NCBI GenBank assembly: GCA_028023455.1
Contig: JAQFVV010006306.1
Coordinates: 4,245,001 to 4,309,000, forward strand
Direction of reading: 5' to 3'
Source of the DNA: Epiperipatus broadwayi
Lineage: Eukaryota > Onychophora > Udeonychophora > Euonychophora > Peripatidae
DNA length: 64,000 nucleotides
Part shown: positions 46,197 to 57,231 of the stretch, piece by piece
Layout: the number at the start of each line of letters is the position of its first letter
How positions within the stretch are numbered: position 1 is the first letter of the stretch
Notes under the pieces: generated by a model
What the model was told of the DNA's origin: nothing
Seen by the model: the letters and a program-made list of their open reading frames with translations, nothing else
Databases searched by the model: none
Translations under genes and position numbers: made by a program

Positions 46197-47229
46197 TGTA
46201 TTTTTTGAAATGGATGCAGAATAAAATGATATATATTTAACATGATATACATTTAAAAAGAGAGATGGCATCATGAAATGTGTAGAAGGGTGCTATCGAA
46301 TTATATAGCAATGAAGAATAAGTACCTCCTATGACTATTATATCTTCTGAATTTTCCAGGGTTTTAAATGAAGAAGTCAGAGATGCATTTATGCTCCACG
46401 TAATGATGGAATTGTTATCGATATCTTAAAAGAAGGAGGTGAAGAAATTTAAAGATTTTTGGCAAAGTTAGATACCAATGTCTAAATGATAAAGATGTGC
46501 CAGATGATTGGAAGCATGCAGTATTAATATTTAAAAAAGAGGATAAAGAAGATATTAGAAATTACAGACCTATCAATCTTTTATCAGTTTTATACAAAAT
46601 TTTTACCAAGATAATTACAACTCATCTACAGAAAACTTTAGATTTCAACCAACTAAAAGAACAAGCTGAATTTAAAAATGGTTTTAATATAGTGGATGTA
46701 GAAAGGACCAATGAATATGAGTTGCCATTATGCTTTGGATTTGTAGATTATGAAAAGGCATTTGTTTCTATAAGCATTTCTTCAGTGATTCAAACGTTGG
46801 ATTATCTAGATATAGATTCATGATATTGTCATATTCTGAAGAATATTTATAAAAGTGCAACAGCAACAATTAGATTACAGAATGGTAATAGGCAGGTTAA
46901 TATTGAGAAAGGATGTAAGATAGGGTGACTCCATATCTCCAAAACTTTTTACAGCAGTGCTGCAAGAAGTATTTTGTGGATTAAAATGGGAAGTTAAAGG
47001 AGTAAAAGTAAATTGAGATTATTTAAGTAATTCAGCTTTTCCAGATGATGTAGTTGTTTTTGCAAATTATGCTTCAGAGCTTCAGGTGCAAGAGTTATCA
47101 GATGAAAGTAAAAAAAACAAGATTAAAGATAAATGTTAAAAATACTAAAGCAATGTTCAATATGGATTTTGTCAAAAGATGGAAATAAAGATTGATAATG
47201 ATAAATTAGAAGAAACTAACAATTACCAA

Positions 47230-47681
47230 TATCTATGATTCTTATTTTGACTATTTATAGTCTCTGCCATAAGTCTTATGCAATTTTATATTGCTAAGAC
47301 TACTAATATATGGTATGGCTGAAGATCTATCAGCCCCATATAGCTATTTGAGTTGGATAGCTGGGTTTGAAGACATGTAGATGTCTGAAAATTTCAGATT
47401 TTCCACTCAATAGATCACTTTTAGATAAGTGCTTGGCTTTGGGTTGGTGTTTTTAGATCTAGTGTCTGAACCTACCCTGACACCTCTCTGAGGAGTGCCA
47501 AAGCACGAAACCATGGTCAGGAGTTTGGGGAGGGGTTTCTGACAGAGATATTGTAAGTGCTGGTTCTGGCTAAGCATTTATCACAAAGCTTGTAGAGGAA
47601 TTGGCAATCCACATTGTTTATAACTTACAAGCTTAAGAGATAGGGTCATGCAATCTATGACTCTTATTTTGATTATTTATC
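47230..47681 (+). repeat. Family H2 insertion in LINE-1
   Basis: It begins and ends with the same ~25 bp (ATGATTCTTATTTTGACTAT and its variant near 47652). That segment is part of the element's end in the 27.2 and 50.5 kb copies. So the insert is one unit plus a terminal overlap, as expected from a circular or tandem-repeat RNA template or from short direct terminal repeats. Confidence 0.85.
47482..47524 (+). ncRNA. Hammerhead ribozyme, H2
   Basis: CUGAGGA (47488-47494), stem II GUGC/GCAC perfectly paired with the canonical G-C at its base, GAAA (47507-47510), palindromic stem III ACCAUGGU, cleavage base C at 47518. Stem I has one mismatch. Compared with 27.5 kb, a G.U pair in stem II is G-C here, so the stem is preserved. 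Confidence 0.8.
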
Positions 47682-48514
47682 TTACTCAGATTATTTCTAC
47701 AGATGGAAACATAATGGAAAAAATTAATTATAGAATGAAACTTGATTGGAGTGCTTTTGGTAGATATAACTTAATAGTAAACGGAAATATGCCTACGTGT
47801 TTGAAAAGAAAGATTTTTAATAAATGTGTTTACCAGTTCTTATGTATCTGAGACTTGGACATTTAAACAGGAGAGCAATACAGAGACTTCAGACCATTCA
47901 CAGAAGTGGGGAAGATGCATGTTAGGAGTAACAAGAAGTGATTGAAAATGCAATACATGGATAAGAGAATAAATAGGTGTTACTGAAATCATTGTTAAGA
48001 ATTAAGAGACTGAAGTGGAGTTGTGCTGGACATATTGTTAAAAGAGATGATAATAGATGGACAACTAAAATATTGGGTTCCAAGATATTTGTAAGAGACC
48101 CAGAAAGAGACCACATGTGAGATCTGAGACTTGGACATTTAACAGGAGAGCAATACAGAGACTTCAGACCATTCACAGAAGTGGGGAAGATGCATGTTAG
48201 GAGTAACAAGAAGTGATTGAAAATGCAATACATGGATAAGAGAATAAATAGGTGTTACTGAAATCATTGTTAAGAATTAAGAGACTGAAGTGGAGTTGTG
48301 CTGGACATATTGTTAAAAGAGATGATAATAGATGGACAACTAAAATATTGGGTATCAAGATATTTGTAAGAGACCACATGTGAGATGGATGGATAAAATA
48401 AGGAAGTGTGCAGGAGGGTTGTGGAGAAGGGAGCCCATAGGTCAAAGAAGATGGACTGAACTTGGAGGGACCTTCATTCTGCAGTGGATTGATAATGGTT
48501 GACAATGATGGAGA

Positions 48515-49510
48515 GAGATTGATTAATTGTTAAAGCTGAATGTTAAGTGAATAACAGAGTTCTGGTTATTTTATATGACCCACAAACAATTATAACTTTT
48601 GGAGCATAAAAATTAACAAAAATATCATGACTGAGAACAGAAGCAGAAGTAGGAGTTTGTTAAACTGATGGAAGCATTATTGAGCAATCATAAAATGATG
48701 TATACATGGCAGAAACAGCTGAAATCGAAAGAAACAAAGTACGATACTCTAGAAGACATCAGTGCACAAGTGCAATAATTAAAAAAATTGCATGTGTTCA
48801 TTTGTCTGCGTAACAAAGTAGTTTCTTTTTTATACCCTAAAACTGAGTGCCCTTTCCTTTCATTGAAGTTCACCATAATCACAGCTTTCTTAAATTAATT
48901 ATTGTTGCTGATTTGTTTATATTGTAATGTAATTGTGCACATATTTTAGTTTAAATTTAGTCCATTTAAATATTCCAGTTGTTATATAATTGAATGCTGT
49001 TTTCTCTTTCGTTTATAACACTTTTATGGTTGGCAATAGACTACTCCTCTTTGACGTTCCTTTCATTGTGTTCCATGCACACTAGGTTGACTGTCTGTGG
49101 GTGAAAGCTATGACCAAATATTTTTTGTCATCTCAAAAGCAGATTTATATTCTGGGTTGTAATTAGTGTGCCTGTGTGCTAATCTAATTGAGATATTAGA
49201 TCTGTGGTTCCCCATAATATACAGCCATGTAGCCTGAGCTGTTGCATAAATTGCATATATTATCTGCAATGCATTCTTTTGTAATTTATCTTTGGTGTTG
49301 TTAATCAATCTATTAATTTTAGGAGTATGGAAACTAATTTTGAATGTTGGCTTGCAGATCTTTTTTATTTTGTTTTTCAATCCCAAAAAATAATTTGGTC
49401 ATAGCTTTGATCCACAGTCACTCAATCTACCATGCATGGAGTGTAACAACAGAAAAAGAAATCAAAGTGGTGTGGTTATTATCAACAATAGAAATATAAC
49501 AAAAGAGAAA
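48515..49510. other. AT-rich DNA, no gene seen
   Basis: The frames at 48688-48882 and 49108-49386 have no recognisable domain. Confidence 0.4.
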
Positions 49511-49512
49511 AC

Positions 49513-49642
49513 AGCATCCAATTGTCTAACAAATGGAATATTTAAATAGATTAACTAAAAATGCATGCATAATTAGCATCCAATTGTCTAACAAATGGAA
49601 TATTTAAATAGATTAATTTAAATAAAAATGCATGCATAATTA
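49513..49642. repeat. Tandem duplication, ~63 bp
   Basis: Two copies of CATCCAATTGTCTAACAAAT... ending AATGCATGCATAATTA; the second has a 5 bp insertion. Confidence 0.9.
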
Positions 49643-49644
49643 CA

Positions 49645-49885
49645 TTATAGTGTAAATAAAGTAGCAACAAGAATCAATTTAAGAGTGTTATGATTATGAT
49701 GAAATTCACTGAAAATGCACTCAGCTTTAGTTTATAAGAAAGAAACCACTTCATTATGCAAATGAATAAGTATATGCAAATTTGAATTATGAATATCAAG
49801 CAAAGGAAAAATCAATAATTAAAAAAAATAAATTGTTAAAAATAAAGAATTAAAGAAAGTAAACATTAAAATAAAGAAAGAATAT
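49645..49885. other. AT-rich DNA
   Basis: Nothing recognised. Confidence 0.35.
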
Positions 49886-49900
49886 ATAATAAATATAATA

Positions 49901-50154
49901 TAATTTTCTTTTTCCTATGCATTGATTTCTACTTTAACCTATACTATTTACATCTTTCTTAAACACTTTATCAATATTCTTTATTTATATAAAAACTAAC
50001 AGTTTCAACTGTCCCGCAGTCATCATGAGGAGTTGGGTTTTTAGAAATAGGATAGTAAAGAGTTCTGATGATGACTGCATGACAGTCAAAACTGTTAGTT
50101 TTGATATAAATAAAGAGTATTGATAAAGTGTTTAAGAAAGGTGTAAATGGTATG
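49901..50154. repeat. Family H3 foldback with 15 bp target duplication
   Basis: Flanked by ATAATAAATATAATA at 49886-49900 and 50155-50169 (low complexity, so some chance of coincidence). The arms share AACACTTTATCAATA and ACTAACAGTTT. The right arm has CUGAUGA, U, GACUG/CAGUC, then AAAA in place of GAAA; the left arm has GAAA but a changed core. Both ribozymes are probably inactive. Confidence 0.8.
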
Positions 50155-50498
50155 ATAATAAATATAATACAGACAAGCTTTTTTCAACAAAATTTTTGTT
50201 TGTCCTTATCAATGTAATGGAACAATTTTAAAGCTTCAATTTATATTGCATACATAGCGACATCTATAAAACTACAGTAATTCAATATGTATAAAGGGAA
50301 AAATCTGGTATAAATATATACAATATAATTTTCCATTCATTTTTCATTAGACAATTATTAGTTAAATTAATTGATGTTTTATATGTATTCATACAGTTTT
50401 GTTTGTTTTAGTTAATATAATTTGTTTCATATATTTTCCTTCTATTAGGTTCTTTAATATAGTTTAAAGGTTTATATTTTTTACACAATCTATTTTAT

Positions 50499-50777
50499 AA
50501 ACAATGATGATTGCCAATTCCTCTACATGTTTTATGATAAATGCTTAGCCAGAGCCAGCATTTAAAATATCTCTGTCAGGAATCCCTCCCCAAACCCCTG
50601 ACCATGGTTTTGTGCTTTGGCACTCCTCAGAGAGGTGTCAGGGTAGGTTCAGAGATATTTTAAGTGCTGGATCTGGCTAAGCATTTATCATAAAGCTTGT
50701 AGAGGAATTGGCAATCCTCATTGTTTATAACTTACAAGCTTAAGAGATAGGGTCATGTCATCTATGACTCTTATTTT
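50499..50777. repeat. Family H2 foldback with 12 bp target duplication
   Basis: Flanked by AATCTATTTTAT at 50487-50498 and 50778-50789. The left arm is an inverted H2 3' half including a minus-strand ribozyme (50594-50636) whose GAAA is AAAA. The right arm is the plus-strand H2 tail starting at ATATTTTAAGTGCTGG. Confidence 0.9.
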
Positions 50778-50794
50778 AATCTATTTTATGTCTG

Positions 50795-51390
50795 TATTTT
50801 AAATAATGAATATATAATGCAGATTTATCATCTTTCCTATTGTATTATTGTTTTTCTTTTGCTCCCATTGTAAATCATATTGCAATTTTCACAATTAATT
50901 CTATATATCATTTCTTTCTTTATATTTCATATCTCTTATTTTATAATTGCCTAAATAATTTGTTTAGATTTTTACTATTTGATCTTCCTACGTTTATGTT
51001 TTTATTTATATAATTTTTATTTTTTATTAATGAATTATAAATTTTTAAAAACTATAAAAGTTTGGCAACAGAGATTTGAAAAAGTTTAAGAAAGAATTAT
51101 TAAATGTTAAGAAAAGAGTGAACTTGACAGAAAAAAAATTGGATGGATACCACAAAGTCAAAAGGGATATTTTCTAACTGAAAGGAAGCATGGTTCATTT
51201 ACAAAAAATGTTACTAAGTAGTAAAAACATGTTAAATGGCAGATTAAAGTCAAAGTAGCAAAGGCTGCAAAGAAAATAAAAGAAATGATAAAAGAAAAAC
51301 AAGAAATTGAAAGGTTAAAATGTATACTATAATATTAAATGAGCTAACAGTTCCTATAGTAGTCCTATTCAAGAATATAAACAAAAAACT
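50795..51390. other. AT-rich DNA, possible LINE coding relic
   Basis: Around 51.07-51.25 kb a lysine-rich frame (LKKFKKELLNVKKRVNLTEK) resembles coiled-coil ORF1 sequence but cannot be assigned. Confidence 0.25.
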
Positions 51391-51412
51391 CATTAAAATG
51401 TAGAAACAACCA

Positions 51413-51548
51413 CTAAACATCACATGATCACCATTCTTTATGCTTACACAAGATGTTTTCACAAAGGCAAAACTCTTCATTCCTGAATCCATTGATTAAT
51501 CTGGCTTACACTGAGAGTTGCTACTGTATGGAGAGATTTGCCTCTGTG
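51413..51548. repeat. Minimal family H1 element with ~17 bp target duplication
   Basis: Flanked by AAATGTAGAAACAACCA at 51396-51412 and 51549-51565. Only 136 bp: two inverted H1 ends, no ribozyme. The longest duplication seen in the window. Confidence 0.92.
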
Positions 51549-51569
51549 AAATGTAGAAACAACCAGAAA

Positions 51570-52705
51570 CTACTTCCTAAAACATTAGAACCACCAATTA
51601 TATTATAGGGAAAAAACCTAAAGTTTGTTAATGGGTTAAATAACACTCATTAAAAAAATAAAATTGGAACCAGAATTTCTATGTGTGTAATTGTAGGACA
51701 GAACATGGTTGTACAAACACAAGTCTATTGCTACAGTTAGGAAAGGGAGATGACCAGTGATATTAACTCATGATGATTGGGCATATCCAGTCATTAAAGA
51801 CAGTAGGGGAAAAAGGTGTCAGAAAATATTGTATCAGAAACAGTATCTAGCCTTTGTTGAACCAATCCTATTGTACAAGTCTGCAGAAAGTGCTTTGTTT
51901 GGGCACTATTTGCTATTCATAGTTAAACCACACACATATCTGCCACTTATGGAGCCTGAACACAGTGTCTGAACTGCTTATCAGTTCAAATAGAAAAATC
52001 ACTAAAAGGAAATGTGGTTTGCAATAAATTGAACTCTGTTCAACATTCCATCAATTTATGAAATCTAGCATATGGTAACATTTCTGGAGTGAAGTAAGAT
52101 GGAATTTGATATTTGATGTCCTAAAAAAATCTGATTCAAGGTAGAAGTTCAGGTTAAGGACTCTTATTTCTCTGTCAGAGAATCCAATTCTTATAAAGAA
52201 AACCTTGCCAAGAGTCTAGGAACACATTATTTTGTCTACCAATAAAAATTTTTATTGACAACTTTGCAGAATTACTAAGCTCATAGTCTTTGTGTATGCA
52301 GAGTTTTTAATTCCAAGATATCAATATGGAATGTCAAAAAAAATCTGTAATAAAAATTATTAAAACGGTACAAAAATGATTGTTGTATCTCCTCAATGAA
52401 AAGTTCACAATGCAATACAAAAAGGATGAATGGGAAAGAAAACTAGAATTAGTTTTTATTAGAAAATACAAATGATTAAGAATATAGAAAAAACATGGAT
52501 CATCAAAATAACAATAAAAATCATGTAGAATCCGTTAAAAAACAACTTTTCATCATCAGAAAAGTAACAGGCAATACTCTACCAAATTTCTTATGAAATC
52601 CTGAAAACAATATTTCTCTGTTAAAAATTTAACTTGGTCCATAATTAAGATACTGATAAAAAATGACCTAAATAATTTGACATTTTTATCATTAAAAATA
52701 ATAAT
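51570..52705. other. Unrecognised DNA
   Basis: The frame at 51757-51972 is open for 71 codons without a recognisable domain. The rest is AT-rich with many stops. Confidence 0.35.
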
Positions 52706-52710
52706 GAAAT

Positions 52711-52914
52711 ACTAATCTTATCTTCAAAAACTACCAGAGTAGCATTATCTAATAATACAAGAACAAAAGAAAGATTATACTAACCTTATCTTCAAAAGCT
52801 ACCAGAGTAACATTACCTAATAATACAAGAACAAAAGAGAGATTATACTAACCTTATCTTCAAAAGCTACCAGAATAGCAATACCTTATAATACAAGAGC
52901 AAAAGAGAGATCAA
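52711..52914 (+). repeat. Minisatellite, 3 x 68 bp
   Basis: Copies start at 52711, 52779 and 52847 with ACTAACCTTATCTTCAAAAG and share AATAATACAAGAACAAAAGA. Confidence 0.93.
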
Positions 52915-52919
52915 GCACA

Positions 52920-54265
52920 TATAGACTACATTTTAAATTAAATCTCAAGTCATAAAACATACATTTTTACTATGCTTTTTTTAATCCATGAAATAATTAT
53001 CAGTTCTAATTTCATGCAGAAAAACGATATCCAATTTATTTATATGGATAAAAAAGTTTCTCTGTGAGTTCTACTAAAGTCCAAATGTATTAACAAGAAA
53101 CATCACCAGTTGTTTAAATAGCTATTGTGTCAGCACAATAAAAAAATGGTTTCCTAGTCAGAGATATACATTGAATTCAAATAAATGATATATTTCTTTC
53201 CGATCAAGTTATATGTTTTCTTGCCATTATAAAACCGAAGTTGAAAACCATAAAATAAAATGAAAGTGTCAGAAATTATGCAAAAGTTTTCATTCCCAAG
53301 CAACTCACTTATGATGAAATAAAAGCTATTTGTGTTAGAATATGATTAGATGCAAAATACCTGAATAATATTACCCTAGCACACACATTCTATCCCAACA
53401 TAAATGAATCACTACTTAAATTTAAGGGCAAGTAAAATAATAAAAAATCACGTCAGATGTCACATGACCTAATTTTAATAAAGCTCGTATTTACTAATGT
53501 TATATATAGATCTTGCAAAATAAGGGAAAGTAAATCTTAATTTTGTATTTTAGGTTATTGGCAAATTCTTCCCATCTTGCTAATCAAAAATAATTTTCGA
53601 TTATAGGATATTCTCATCATTTGAAAAACATGCTTTCCAGTTTGATGCTGAGTTGTTAAAATACCTCAAGAAAAATCTGTTTTCCAGCATTGCTACAATG
53701 TATGTTGACAAGTTTATAACATCTCAAGATATTAAAAAGAATTTCATTTTTCAAAGAATGTTCCAAGAAAATATTAAAATCAATATTAAAAGAGAATAGT
53801 GTGTAAAAATTTGGTATTTTTTGAGATATTTTATAAAAAGGGTATGGAGTTACAATATATCTAGCCAAGATTAAAGCCCAGAAATTTCCACTGATCACCA
53901 ATAGAAAATGATTATTCTTAGGTTTGTGTAATCTTAGTCACGAGTTCTATGCCAATATAATTCATGAAACAAATGAAAGTTTGAATCAGAATGGAAATGA
54001 ACCAGTCCGCAAGAGAAACTTCTAAACAATTTGCAAAAGATATTGTTTTAACTTTCTCAGATATCAATAACATTTTCTCTATACATAATGACAGTGGTGA
54101 ATATAAATTAGATATGCTGTCGTTTTAACTATTGGAAGATAAAAAGCATAAAGTGTTAGTTTCTAAGAAGACATTTTTTAATACTAATCCTCAAAAATAA
54201 TCCTTTGATATTGTCTGGGCCTAAACAATCTAAATAATAATAGATTTATTAGAAGAAGTTTGTTT
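52920..54265. other. Unrecognised DNA
   Basis: No readable motif. Short frames around 53.5-53.9 kb may be a decayed transposon. Confidence 0.3.
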
Positions 54266-54269
54266 TTAC

Positions 54270-55075
54270 AAATTTGATTATTTCTTATTGATCTATAATG
54301 CTTAATGACAACTTTTGGTTTCCAACAGTTACACCTCACTGTCATCCATAAATCTTCCTGCAAATGTATGTCTCTAATTTCTTTATCTATTCCCTGTTTC
54401 CAATTTCATTTTGAACACTTATTTCTTTCCAGGTAATATCTATTTTGATATTTGTTTTGATACTCTTTCAAAACATTCTCTATATATGTACATAACATTC
54501 CAATTGTCTTGTTCTGGTAACATTTATTATAGGTTATTAAATAATAAATATTTTCCAAATTCTTTTATTGCTTATGTGTTCTCTTCTTGGCTATTCTGGT
54601 CTTTGCTGATAATCCACTTCTGTAGTCATAAATTCCCTTTTCATTCTTTACTTCAACAGCCAAACCTGACTTCCATATGTAACTATATGTTTTATTATTG
54701 TGTTGTATATTTGTTTAATGACCTTTGATATATTCTGATTCCACAATATTCTATTTAATATCATTATCGCTTTTCTATCCAGTACATTTCTTTCTCTTAT
54801 AGCTTCATTTATTGTTTCTCTTTGTGTGATCTTCATGACTAGATACTTATATTCATCACATTTTAAAATCTGTTGCCCATCTATTATAATCAATCCTCTG
54901 ATATGAATGTTTTTTGGTTTTTGTTGTATTTATTTCCATGCTTCATTTTCTATATTCCTCTATAAATTTTCTAACCATATTTATCAAATCATAATGATTC
55001 TGAAACAAAATTATTTGATTATCACCATATTGGTATAAAATGTTTTATTATTATGTAGAGGAATTTCCATTTTCT
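54270..55075 (-). mobile_element. LINE-4, C-terminal reverse transcriptase fragment
   Basis: On the minus strand: CDEYKYLVMKITQRETINEA, RKAIMILNRILWNQNISK and YNTIIKHIVTYGSQVWLLK, then after a stop a decayed block with TRTRQLECYVHI. The order YKYLG / YGSEVW / RQLxWYGHxxR is the post-catalytic region of a common non-LTR retrotransposon type. No catalytic box is present, and the family differs from LINE-1 to LINE-3. Confidence 0.75.
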
Positions 55076-55079
55076 CACA

Positions 55080-56095
55080 TTTCATTTTCCATATTTTAAG
55101 GATTTATTCTAAGATATAAGTTTGATTATTCCATTTCTATATTTTTCATAAACCATATAAAAAGAATATAAAAATTTTTCATAAAATAAAAATCTATGGC
55201 TGATATTCTGAAACACAGTACTGTTCCATAAGTTATTTAAAATGTAAGGCTTGATTATGTACATATTACATGAGCTGTGGATGTTTATTACCATAAATTG
55301 ATTGCCAGTGCGATAAGTTAGCATTATGGGAAATAACATGAGTTTTTGTCACAATGATTATGAAGCTATAATTTCCATTATAACTGACACTCATTAATAA
55401 ACAAAACCATCATAATGTCACCCATAGGCCAGACAATAGATAGTATTGGGCAACATTTGGTAATCTAATTTAGCATAATTTCAGACTTGATACAATTGGC
55501 ATCCAACATGGGACATAATTACATCATTTTAAATTTGGTGAATCAGACTGAAATAAAATTGTATACAGATAATGGTGAATGACTCAACAATACCTTATAT
55601 AGCAATATTCAAAATATTATTGACCTTTAAAGAAGAGTATCTTAAAATGTATAATTGAAAATAAAAAATAAAAGAAACACAGATATACTCTGTGAATAAT
55701 GGACAATGAAGAAGTTATCATTATTTTTTATAAGAATGAAAAAGTTGGATCGGTTAATTAGAAATAAAAAAAGAGAACAAGAGAACAACATATAGTAAAG
55801 CAGGTTTATGAGAGGAAATTATACAGAAAGGTTTTGAGAAAATATTTAGGTCAATGGGTAAGCTGTTTTTGGTGTTTTTATGATCATCATTATTCATAAC
55901 AAGTTTTAAAGAATTTGTTTTTGCTCAGACAGAAGAAAGAGTAATATCTTTTAATTTCTAAGCCCATAAGGAGATAAATAAATAATAACTAGATGAAGAT
56001 CAAACAAAATGAAACAGCAATTTAATGCACAAACAACAAACTAGAGTTGAAACAGCAGTGGTGTGAGTCAATAGTTGTAAGAGGCTATTAATAAG
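55080..56095. other. AT-rich DNA, possibly LINE-2 5' region towards the right
   Basis: A possible methionine start (MDNEEVIIIFYKNEK, about 55.70 kb) precedes purine-rich sequence, but stops follow. Confidence 0.25.
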
Positions 56096-56099
56096 TCCA

Positions 56100-56689
56100 T
56101 AAGGAAGAGAGGGTGGGAGAGAAAATAGTATCCCCTGGATATATTACTTGCATTGATAGAGGTGGCTACAGTAGAAAAATGATTCAAAATTTTGGAAGAA
56201 ATGCAGCTGGAAAGTAAAAAAAAATGTTAGAAGAAGTGTGACAGAAAAGGGATTTAAAATTGGAAATGCTGTAGAGAAATGATGAAAGTCAAAGATCAGA
56301 ACAAGGGATGATGAGAACTGATAAAAGGTTGGAGCCAATTCAAGCAAGGATGTGAAAAGTCAACAAATTATAAAAGATATGAAGATCATTAGAGAAGACA
56401 GAGTGTCACAAGAACAAATGTGGCAGAAAAAGGAAGTTATAGAAAACAGAATATCTGCAAATATGGAGCAAAAATCATTGACAGTTGAGGAAGGCCAGAT
56501 GCAGTCACAAGAGGCCATACAGAACATTGTAGAAAGGATGGAAGATTTTGAAGTGAAAGAAAAAGTCAGAAAAGAATCTGAAGAGCAGAAGTGTTGGAGA
56601 AACATCCAAAAGAGGAAAATCTAGAGAGGTGGCTAGCATAATGAATGGAATGAAAACTTAACACACAAAAATGAAAAATAATCAGAACT
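56100..56689 (+). mobile_element. Probable LINE-2 ORF1 region (coiled coil)
   Basis: Strongly purine-rich. The open frame at 56352-56624 (90 codons) is rich in Glu, Lys and Gln with heptad-like spacing (EKSLTVEEGQMQSQEAIQNI), as in LINE ORF1 coiled coils. It lies directly left of the PLE, while LINE-2 endonuclease sequence resumes directly right of it, which supports one LINE-2 copy split by the PLE. The stretch between ORF1 and mid-endonuclease is missing. Confidence 0.4.
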
Positions 56690-57180
56690 GTATTTTTATA
56701 TTGGACTATTTCCATTATCTATTATGTGCATTGAATGTCTTTAGAAAAGTTTAATTCTTAGTTAAATATTCCAAATGCATTCAACTGTTAGTAATATCAC
56801 AGCAAACAGGTTAGTATATGCACCGTTAGTAATATCACAGCAAACAAATGTTAATAATATCACAGCAAACAGGTTAGGTTATGCACTAACTGTTAGTAGT
56901 ATCACAGCAAACAGGTTAGTATATGCATGTTTTGAAAGGTCTTTTTCTCCCCTCTTCTTCAGGTGTTGCTGGCTTGACCAGTGACAGTACTAGCATAGGA
57001 TTCGAACCTGGGTCCTTAGATTCTTGATTATTGAAATTTAAGGTAATGCTCTAACCAACAGCCATCCTGCCAAAGGCAACAGTATGTAGTAATTTCATAT
57101 ACTTATCTACGAGGTTCCTCCTGATTTCTCCACTTTTTCCTCAGAGCAAAGTTGGTGATTTCCATACATTATGTATAGTC
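56690..57180 (-). repeat. PLE terminal repeat (downstream copy) and 3' region
   Basis: 56690-57085 is a direct copy of 59508-59872. It contains 3-4 minisatellite units around TAATATCACAGCAAACAGGT, a B box (GGTTCGAATCC on the minus strand), a damaged A box and a hammerhead-like core (CUGAAGA; GAAA changed to AAAA). Confidence 0.85.
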
Positions 57181-57231
57181 ACACTAGGTTGGCTTATGGG
57201 ACTTTTTGCCATTGTCATGTGAGCAGCTTCT

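Larger units (their letters stand above)
46290..48510 (+). mobile_element. LINE-1 reverse transcriptase copy, interrupted by H2
   Basis: The longest LINE-1 copy: KNYRPIN-type start (NYRPINLLSVLYKIF, about 46.56 kb), motif A GFVDYEKAFVSI (AFD changed to AFV), a motif B region with a frameshift, and motif C as PDDVVVFAN near 47.05 kb. The H2 element (47230-47681) splits it; it resumes at QIISTDGNIM. A 273 bp tandem duplication (47849-48121 and 48122-48385) repeats the C-terminal part, which is why two similar minus-strand open frames appear there. It ends near 48510 after TTGATAATGGTTGAC. Confidence 0.85.

Noticed and set aside
14118-51548. H1 as a MITE family
   Set aside because: Target duplications vary from 10 to 17 bp, and some copies are monomers without inverted ends.
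52711-52914. CRISPR-like array
   Set aside because: Three contiguous 68 bp copies without spacers in animal DNA: a plain minisatellite.
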